A stretch of 14,969 bases of DNA from the NCBI GenBank assembly GCA_002371705.1, contig DFGI01000020.1, positions 1 through 14,969 of the forward strand, read 5' to 3'. The notes under the pieces are model-generated. The model did not search any database and had not been told where the DNA came from. It saw only the letters and a program-made list of their open reading frames with translations. The stretch comes from Bacteroidales bacterium UBA3754. Lineage in GTDB: Bacteria > Bacteroidota > Bacteroidia > Bacteroidales > UBA1715. The first letter of the stretch is position 1. Each line of letters begins with the position of its first letter. Positions 7,806 through 12,994 of this stretch are shown here, piece after piece. The position numbers were made by a program, and so were the translations under genes.

Positions 7806-10426
7806 TGAGGATACGCAGTATAATAGTTGCAATAATTGCCGTTGCCGCCATTGTGGTTATCGGTTGCAAGAAAGACCCGTTGTTCGATACTACGGAAATA
7901 ACAACCAAACAAGTAACGTCAATAACTGGCTGGTCTGCCGTTTCGGGGGGTGAAATTACATCCGACGGAACACCAACTATTTCAAAACGAGGTGTGTGCT
8001 GGAGCACTTCGCCCGAACCGACTATGAACGACTACACCGTGACGCACCACAACGGCGGATTGGGAAAGTTCTCGGTTACGATGGACGGTTTGTCGGAAAA
8101 CACAACCTACTACGTGCGCGCTTTTGCGTGGAACAGCACGGGGGCAATCTACGGCGAGGAATATTCCTTTACAACGCCATATAAACCGATACTTTCAACA
8201 TTAGAGGTTGAAGAAGTGATAAGCATTTCGGCTGTTTGTGGTGGCAACATAACCGACGACGGCAACGCCACCATTACTCAACGTGGTCTTTGTTGGAGTA
8301 CGCACGAAAATCCTATTATTGAAGATTCTACCTCGGTGGTTGACAGTGTAGGCATAGGTACTTTCAAAAGTGAAATGACAAAACTTACACCAGGAACTCT
8401 CTATTACGTGCGTGCTTACGCTACAAACGCGGCAGGAACAACGTATGGCGAAGAGTTGAGTTTTACCACGCTGAACGTACCCGTGCTGAAAGCAACCGAA
8501 TTTGCCAATGTAACCCAAGAAACAGTAGTTTGCAGTGGAAGCATACTTGATAATGCAGGGGCCGATGTTACTGAACAAGGATTCTGTTGGAGCACGACTT
8601 CGCAACCAACAATTGAAAATGAAAAAGTCACTGCTACGGCAGAAAATGGTTTGGGAGATTTCTCCATAACCCTTTCTGAACTGCAATGGGGAACAACCTA
8701 CTATGTACGTTCGTATGCTATTAACTCGGTAGGTACTGCTTACGGCGACGAAGTATCATTTACGACATGGACGCTTCCTACCATTACAACAAATGCCACC
8801 GCCAACGTAACCGATGTTTCGGTTGATTGCGGTGGAACTATTGTAAGTGATGGCGGTACAGACATAACAGAAAAGGGGTTATGTTGGAACAATAGTGCAA
8901 ATCCAACGATTGAAAATGAAAAAATAACTCTCAACGGCGAAAACTTTTCAGGAACGATAACTGGTTTGACTGACGGCGTAGTCTATTATGTACGTGCGTA
9001 TGCCACCAACGCAGTGGGAACAGTATATGGAGAAGAACGGACATTCACCACATTAACCGTACCGACAGTGGAAACGTACAATGCCGAAAATGTGTCGTAC
9101 ACAACTGCCACGGCAAAAGCCAAAGTGGTTGCCGACGGCGATGCAACCGTTACAGAACGAGGATTTTGCTACAGCACAAGTAACACAAATCCTACGTTGA
9201 GTGATGGCAAAATTACCGTAGGAAACGGAACGGGCAATTTCAACTATAGTTTTACTGGCCTGACCGACAACACAACATATTATATCCGCTCATACGCCAC
9301 CAATTCCGTAGGAACTGCATACGGTAATACCATAAACTTTACAACCATAGAAATAACCGCACCTACGGTAGCGGCAACAACGGCTATGAATGTTAGTTAT
9401 ACTTCGGTAACGTTGGGCGGTAACATCACCAATGACAACGGAGCAACCGTAACCGAACGGGGCGTTTGCTATAGCACAAGTACCAATCCAACGATTTCTA
9501 ATAGCAAAAAAGCTGTTGGTAGCGGAACGGGAAGTTTTTCAATTAAAATAACAGAATTAAATAAAAATGTGACGTACTATGCTCGTGCGTATGCTATTAA
9601 TTCAAAAGGAACATCTTATGGCTCGGTCGTTTCTTTTACCACAACACTTGTTGGAGTAATTCAAGGGGAATTTTCCGTTTCAGCGACAAAGAGAGTTTAT
9701 TTTTCTCAGGGCAATTTGCAGTATCAGGCAAGCACCAGCATATGGCGTTTCGCCGAGAACCAATACGACGTGATTGGCAGAGACAATACCAATATTTCTT
9801 CCACTTACAGCGGTTGGATTGACCTGTTCGGCTGGGGAACTTCAGGTTGGAACAGCGGAGCGAACGCGTACCAACCATACAGCACAAGCACAAGATACAG
9901 CGACTATTATCCCGGCGGAGATTACCACAACAACTTAACAGGCGGTTACGCCAATGCCGACTGGGGCGTTTACAACAAGATTTCCAACGGTGGAAACCAA
10001 GCAGGACAATGGCGTACGCTTACAAAAGAGGAATGGGAATATTTGATCTACACTAGAGCGGATGCTTCAAGCAAGAAAGGCTTTGCCACTGTTAATAATG
10101 TTGGGGGTCTGGTTTTGTTGCCTGATGACTGGACATTACCTACAGGTGTAACGTTCACAAGTGAAACATATGGCAGTTTTGCCCAAAACACTTATTCGGC
10201 AAGCGATTGGTCAAAGATGGAAGCGAACGGTGCGGTGTTTCTCCCTGCTGCTGGCTACCGTGACGGAACGGACGTGAACTACGTTGGTTCCTACGGCTCC
10301 TATTGGTCGAGTTCGGCTGGCGGCAGCTTCGCGCGCTATCTGTGCGTCGGCAACAACTGCGGGGGCACGTACAGCGACTTCCGCAACGACGGGCGATCTG
10401 TCCGTCTTGTGTATGATGTAAAATAA
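7805..10426 (+). CDS. Surface lipoprotein: six FN3-like repeats with C-type-lectin-like tip
   Basis: An 873-residue protein with a lipoprotein signal (AAIVVIGC, cysteine at residue 21, then KKDP). Six repeats of about 97 residues follow to residue about 613. Each contains a GGxIxxDG turn, a GxCWS or GxCYS strand, TYYVRAYA-like strands and a terminal YGxxxxFTT, as in fibronectin type III-like stalks. Residues about 617-873 form one large domain (KRVYFSQGNLQYQAS, DLFGWGTSGWNSGANAYQPY, WRTLTKEEWEYL, GAVFLPAAGYRDGT, YWSSS, RSVRLV), resembling the Fibrobacter succinogenes major paralogous domain and other C-type-lectin/FGE-like binding folds. The layout is a tether, a stalk and a binding tip. The last about 50 codons are GC-rich and mostly NNC, unlike the rest, which suggests a DGR variable repeat (see findings). 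It begins one base inside the previous gene's stop. No terminator is visible before the following cassette, 34 bases on. Confidence 0.88.
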   Translation: MRIRSIIVAIIAVAAIVVIGCKKDPLFDTTEITTKQVTSITGWSAVSGGEITSDGTPTISKRGVCWSTSPEPTMNDYTVTHHNGGLGKFSVTMDGLSENTTYYVRAFAWNSTGAIYGEEYSFTTPYKPILSTLEVEEVISISAVCGGNITDDGNATITQRGLCWSTHENPIIEDSTSVVDSVGIGTFKSEMTKLTPGTLYYVRAYATNAAGTTYGEELSFTTLNVPVLKATEFANVTQETVVCSGSILDNAGADVTEQGFCWSTTSQPTIENEKVTATAENGLGDFSITLSELQWGTTYYVRSYAINSVGTAYGDEVSFTTWTLPTITTNATANVTDVSVDCGGTIVSDGGTDITEKGLCWNNSANPTIENEKITLNGENFSGTITGLTDGVVYYVRAYATNAVGTVYGEERTFTTLTVPTVETYNAENVSYTTATAKAKVVADGDATVTERGFCYSTSNTNPTLSDGKITVGNGTGNFNYSFTGLTDNTTYYIRSYATNSVGTAYGNTINFTTIEITAPTVAATTAMNVSYTSVTLGGNITNDNGATVTERGVCYSTSTNPTISNSKKAVGSGTGSFSIKITELNKNVTYYARAYAINSKGTSYGSVVSFTTTLVGVIQGEFSVSATKRVYFSQGNLQYQASTSIWRFAENQYDVIGRDNTNISSTYSGWIDLFGWGTSGWNSGANAYQPYSTSTRYSDYYPGGDYHNNLTGGYANADWGVYNKISNGGNQAGQWRTLTKEEWEYLIYTRADASSKKGFATVNNVGGLVLLPDDWTLPTGVTFTSETYGSFAQNTYSASDWSKMEANGAVFLPAAGYRDGTDVNYVGSYGSYWSSSAGGSFARYLCVGNNCGGTYSDFRNDGRSVRLVYDVK
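7898..9643 (+). repeat. Array of six FN3-like protein repeats
   Basis: Repeat ends, judged from the YGxxxxFTT strand, fall near 8176, 8470, 8767, 9052, 9346 and 9642, a spacing of about 285-300 bases. The copies are similar in protein but visibly diverged in DNA, so this is an old array rather than a recent tandem duplication. Confidence 0.85.
10249..10411 (+). other. GC-rich, NNC-codon-rich segment resembling a DGR variable repeat
   Basis: This codes the last strands of the lectin-like tip, from AGYRDGT to SVRLV. Of 26 consecutive codons from GCT at 10315 to GGG at 10392, 19 end in C and none in A. Positions 10321-10400 are 53/80 GC by hand count, far above the gene average. In DGR targets, AAC codons of the template become NNC codons in the variable repeat, at the 3' end of a C-type-lectin-fold gene, which is where this lies. 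No template repeat or reverse transcriptase is in the window. Confidence 0.5.
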
Positions 10427-10460
10427 ATAATAATTATATAAATTAAAAAATTAAAATGTT

Positions 10461-10757
10461 ATGAATAAAATTACTTTTGATTTTCAAGACGAAAAGAGTT
10501 ATACTATGTCGAAAAGTTTTGTGGAGTATATTTTAAAAGAATGCCCAGTTTGGGAAGATAATTACAAACTTGTAGACGATGATGCAAGAAAAAAATCTTT
10601 TTCAATAGTATCTGAAACTAAATCATTTGAAGAAACATTCTTTGATTGGCACACAAGACTTAAATATGGTTTTCCGATAAATACTTCTGGGAATCGGTAT
10701 GAGTTTAAATCAAATAATATCGAAAAAATTACAGTGGAAAAAATAAATAATTTATGA
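10461..10757 (+). CDS. Unknown 98-residue protein, first gene of deaminase cassette
   Basis: A small soluble protein with many acidic and lysine residues and no signal peptide or membrane segment. It starts MNKITFDFQDEKSY, has an aromatic centre (FFDWHTRLKYGFP near residues 60-72) and a lysine/asparagine-rich tail. I do not recognise a family. Its stop overlaps the start of the deaminase gene in an ATGA (10754-10757), so the two are translated together and probably act together. By position it could be a chaperone or adaptor for the toxin, an immunity protein, or a leftover from an earlier cassette. It is strongly AT-rich like the two genes that follow, and only 34 A/T-rich bases separate it from the surface lipoprotein gene. 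Confidence 0.75.
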   Translation: MNKITFDFQDEKSYTMSKSFVEYILKECPVWEDNYKLVDDDARKKSFSIVSETKSFEETFFDWHTRLKYGFPINTSGNRYEFKSNNIEKITVEKINNL

Positions 10758-11209
10758 GAACGAATGATAGAATTCTGTGTAAGAATCTACAAAATTATTG
10801 TACTAAAGTAATCTGTGATGTACAATATTATAGAATAGTAAATTGCAAAAATCAAAAAGATGATTATGATTATCCTGCTGTAATAGTGGGTTGTAAGTAC
10901 AGATCATTTCGAAGATTTGGCCGAAGTGCAGGTTCTCATTTACATCAATATAGTAGAACTAAAAATTTGAATCTACATAGTGCAGTAGATGAAGTAGTAA
11001 GTGATGTATATGCACGTGCAGACAAATCCAATGGGAAATGGTATGATAGAACATGTGCCGAAGACCACGCGGCAAGTCTGTGTTTATTTGCGAGCAAAGA
11101 ACAAATTCCAAATTCACTTTCGAAATTAGAATTTACGATTGCCCTAAGACCAAGGACAGGAGGAGAAGTTGAATATTGTAATACGTGTAAAGCAGTTTTT
11201 GGATTATGA
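10754..11209 (+). CDS. Stand-alone deaminase-fold protein, probable toxin
   Basis: A 151-residue protein with the zinc site of the cytidine-deaminase-like superfamily: C101-A-E103 at the start of a helix (TCAEDHAASLCL) and C142-N-T-C145 after a strand (IALRPRTGGEVEYCNTC). In this fold the CAE cysteine and both CxxC cysteines bind zinc, and the glutamate shuttles protons during hydrolytic deamination. Before them lies a plausible first beta-hairpin (YPAVIVGCKY, RSFRRFGRSAG) and a helix. The cysteine-type CAE, rather than HAE, and the overall order resemble YwqJ-like polymorphic-toxin deaminases, which target nucleic acids or nucleotides. There is no signal peptide or delivery domain, so as it stands it would be cytoplasmic. 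It overlaps its neighbours on both sides by ATGA, which suggests a toxin between partners. Fold assignment is likely; substrate and toxin role are inferred. Metabolic cytidine deaminases are an unlikely alternative given the context. Confidence 0.72.
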   Translation: MRTNDRILCKNLQNYCTKVICDVQYYRIVNCKNQKDDYDYPAVIVGCKYRSFRRFGRSAGSHLHQYSRTKNLNLHSAVDEVVSDVYARADKSNGKWYDRTCAEDHAASLCLFASKEQIPNSLSKLEFTIALRPRTGGEVEYCNTCKAVFGL

Positions 11210-11688
11210 TAACAACAACAGAATATCAACAAACCAACGATATAGATTGGTTTGGTATAGTTAATGGTAAACCATGTCATTTCGCTTCTAACGGTGGCAG
11301 AATACCAGAACATGTGATAAAAACTTTGAGAAAATTACAATCAGAGGTAGCACGACTACCAGAAAAAACAGATTATGAAGAAGGAGATACAGAAAAAATA
11401 AATGAAATTGTAAAAGAACAATATAAATATTTGTCTGAAGATGGCTATTTAAAAATCTTTCCGCCAAGAACAATGTATATGTGGAGTTTCATTCAAATGG
11501 CTCAAAAAGGATTTTATTCCTATGATAGAGATGCAGAAACAGACACGTACTTTCTCGTGGCAAAACCTAAAGATGAAGATGTTCTTAAAGATTTCAAATC
11601 AAAAATGCCTGTAGTTATAATAAAAAAAGAGAATGGAAATGGAAGTATTGAGTTAGAAATACCTCCATATAAGATTATTGAGAAGTAA
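11206..11688 (+). CDS. Probable immunity partner of the deaminase
   Basis: A 160-residue soluble, acidic protein that starts inside the deaminase stop codon (ATGA, 11206-11209). Near the N-terminus it has DIDWF at residues 12-16 followed by HFASNGG (25-31) and PEHV; later it has MAQKGFYSYD (98-107) and YFLVAKP (115-121). As far as I recall, the order DWF...HF.S.G...P..V...KG.YSYD...Y..V..P occurs in small uncharacterised Bacteroidota and other bacterial proteins found beside polymorphic toxins, but I cannot give a family number. Polymorphic-toxin loci normally place the immunity gene directly after the toxin, which is the order here. The immunity role is inferred from position, size and charge. 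Composition is very AT-rich (for example 12 GC bases of 60 at 11401-11460). Confidence 0.7.
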   Translation: MITTTEYQQTNDIDWFGIVNGKPCHFASNGGRIPEHVIKTLRKLQSEVARLPEKTDYEEGDTEKINEIVKEQYKYLSEDGYLKIFPPRTMYMWSFIQMAQKGFYSYDRDAETDTYFLVAKPKDEDVLKDFKSKMPVVIIKKENGNGSIELEIPPYKIIEK

Positions 11689-11707
11689 ACATCTACAACC
11701 AAATAAA

Positions 11708-11732
11708 CCCTTGATTTTTTCCTGAGGGTTAG
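11708..11732 (+). terminator. Weak hairpin after the deaminase cassette
   Basis: AACCCT and AGGGTT form a six-base-pair stem around a T-rich loop, 19 bases after the cassette. There is no T-run behind it, so termination is uncertain; it could also be a remnant repeat. Confidence 0.35.
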
Positions 11733-11830
11733 TGGGAGAGGTATAGTATGTAATTGTCAGAACAATACTTGCAAATGAAAATGTTGTGATTTCTCGGGCT
11801 ATCGCAAGACAACCTTTTTGTAGATTACTA

Positions 11831-11861
11831 TTGACAACCATCGTGGAATGTTGTATATTTG
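11831..11861 (+). promoter_or_regulatory. Promoter of the PIN toxin-antitoxin pair
   Basis: TTGAC at 11831 is followed after 20 bases by TATATTTG at 11854-11861, an exact TAnnTTTG element. Transcription should begin about 11868, a dozen bases before the ATG at 11880. This excludes the TTG at 11859, inside the -7 element, as a start codon. Confidence 0.8.
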
Positions 11862-11879
11862 CGCGGTTTTAAGACAATA

Positions 11880-12059
11880 ATGAAAATTATGGAAAAGACT
11901 GAAAAGCAACGCAAAGATGAACTATTTAAACTGATTTTGAAAAAATCAGGAATGACTTATGCTGAATTTCTCACAGCAGTAAAACACAATTATGTGGCTC
12001 GTAATCTTGATACTTTAACTGCAACAGAAAGAAAGAAATTCAACGTTTGTGCTCAATGA
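11880..12059 (+). CDS. Small antitoxin-like protein partnering the PIN toxin
   Basis: A 59-residue, lysine-rich, helical protein (MKIMEKTEKQRKDELF at the start, then SGMTYAEFLTAVKHNYVARN and ERKKF). Small proteins with the GMTYAEF and ARNLDTLTxxERKKF pattern sit just before PIN-domain genes in many Bacteroidales, as far as I recall, and are presumed antitoxins. The start is ATG 11880 or, equally possible, ATG 11889; both lie downstream of the promoter. Its TGA overlaps the next ATG (ATGA at 12056-12059), the usual coupling in type II toxin-antitoxin pairs. I see no clear DNA-binding motif, so autoregulation cannot be shown. Confidence 0.75.
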   Translation: MKIMEKTEKQRKDELFKLILKKSGMTYAEFLTAVKHNYVARNLDTLTATERKKFNVCAQ

Positions 12060-12505
12060 GAAATAAAAAAACAATACGCTTATACATTGACACCAATGTA
12101 TTGGTAAACTATTGTACCTGCCAGAAAAACGACGTTGATGCCCTTAACTATATTTTTTCAAAACGGCGGAAGGAAGTGTTGTTTACCTCATCGCTTGCAC
12201 TTGCTCAAACGGCGGCTACTTTGCAATCAGGCAGAAAAACAAGAAAGAAGTTCACAAAAGATGAAGTTTACCATTATTTTGATAAATTTCTGAGAAAAAT
12301 CTCTGTTATTGAGGTGTCTGGGAATGACATTTTATCAGCGAAATCCGCCAACGGAAATGATGTTGAAGACAATATCCATTATATACTGAGCAAGAAAGTC
12401 AAATGCGATGCAATAGTAACAAACAACATCAAAGACTTTTCTTCATTTGACAACATAATGACAATTCCTCCATTTCTCAGTTTTGTTAAGTCAGAAATAG
12501 TGTAA
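12056..12505 (+). CDS. PIN-domain ribonuclease toxin
   Basis: A 149-residue PIN protein. The first strand carries the catalytic IDTNVLVNY (D12, N14); a central FTSSLALAQ follows; NDVEDNIHY (D102, E104, D105) supplies acidic residues; and DAIVTNNIKDF (D127) is the last conserved block. PIN toxins cut RNA with a metal held by these acidic residues and are restrained by a small partner. Length is normal for a single-domain PIN toxin. Start ATG 12056 is preferred to TTG 12047 because it forms the ATGA overlap with the antitoxin gene. Base composition is closer to the genome average than the neighbouring deaminase cassette, so it may be an independent unit. A terminator-like hairpin lies 57 bases downstream. 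Confidence 0.85.
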   Translation: MRNKKTIRLYIDTNVLVNYCTCQKNDVDALNYIFSKRRKEVLFTSSLALAQTAATLQSGRKTRKKFTKDEVYHYFDKFLRKISVIEVSGNDILSAKSANGNDVEDNIHYILSKKVKCDAIVTNNIKDFSSFDNIMTIPPFLSFVKSEIV

Positions 12506-12561
12506 GCGTTTTAGTACGATAATTCTGTAGGGACGTACGCATACGTACTGTTATGCAAATC

Positions 12562-12585
12562 AAAGGTCGCCTCGCGGCGGCCTTT
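12562..12585 (+). terminator. GC-rich hairpin terminator after the PIN gene
   Basis: AAAGGTCGCC (12562-12571) pairs over its whole length, with one G-T pair, with GGCGGCCTTT (12576-12585) around a four-base loop. The tail after it is T-rich only briefly. It probably ends the toxin-antitoxin transcript. Confidence 0.7.
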
Positions 12586-12752
12586 CTTTGGGTTCCGTTT
12601 CCCTTGGGCATTAATGCACAACGGGTTTCTTTAATATTTGCATAGTTATTGATTGTTAAATTAACCAATACAATTGTACAATTACATCATCCGTACGCTC
12701 TATGTACGGTGTTGTTGCTTTTTCTTCCATAATGCGGCCATGGTAAAAAAAT

Positions 12753-12784
12753 AATGCATAATTCACAATTGTGCATTATGCATT
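12753..12784. repeat. 32-bp near-perfect palindrome
   Basis: AATGCATAAT at 12753-12762 mirrors ATTATGCATT at 12775-12784, with CACAATTGTG in the middle; a single symmetric pair is mismatched. An ATTGAGCATT copy follows at 12789-12798. Resembles small dispersed palindromic elements found between Bacteroidales genes. Confidence 0.8.
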
Positions 12785-12933
12785 GTTAATTGAGCATTGT
12801 TAATATCTACGGTATCGGTCAAGAAAATTTTTTAATTTTTTCTGATCCAGCTTTTTTCTCGTTTGTTGTTGATAATGTGAAAGATACAAAGGTCTTAGTG
12901 TATTCTAAACACTTATGACACAGCGTTTTATAT

Positions 12934-12964
12934 TTTGATTTTCGTTTTTTTTGATATACTTTTG
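12934..12964 (+). promoter_or_regulatory. Promoter of the xylanase gene
   Basis: TTTG at 12934-12937, a 19-base spacer and TACTTTTG at 12957-12964 fit the Bacteroidota consensus on both elements. Transcription should begin about 12971, some 24 bases before the ATG at 12995. Confidence 0.75.
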
Positions 12965-12994
12965 GATACTCGAAAAATGTGAAAATAAAAAAAT

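Larger units (their letters stand above)
12506..12994. other. Non-coding region between PIN gene and xylanase gene
   Basis: No gene is seen in this stretch of nearly 490 bases. It holds the terminator hairpin at 12562-12585, a small ACGTA/TACGT hairpin at 12533-12546, a CCGTAC/GTACGG hairpin (12691-12696/12704-12709), the long palindrome at 12753-12784 and the promoter at 12934-12964. Confidence 0.7.

Noticed and set aside
7898..9643. Regular repeats suggesting a CRISPR or satellite array
   Set aside because: The repeats are about 290 bases, diverged, in frame and code for FN3-like domains.
10945..11313. 122-codon minus-strand frame opposite the deaminase and immunity-like genes
   Set aside because: It is antisense to two coupled + strand genes with recognisable motifs and shows no family signature of its own.
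11859..11879. TTG start for the antitoxin gene
   Set aside because: It lies inside the -7 promoter element, upstream of the expected transcript start.
12047..12055. TTG start for the PIN gene
   Set aside because: ATG 12056 gives the usual ATGA overlap and places the IDTN strand at the normal distance from the N-terminus.
12203..12215. Apparent loss of a PIN catalytic glutamate (Q51 in LALAQ)
   Set aside because: As far as I recall, Bacteroidota PIN proteins ending in the TxNxKDF type block often lack glutamate at this place, so it is probably a subfamily trait and not a dead enzyme.
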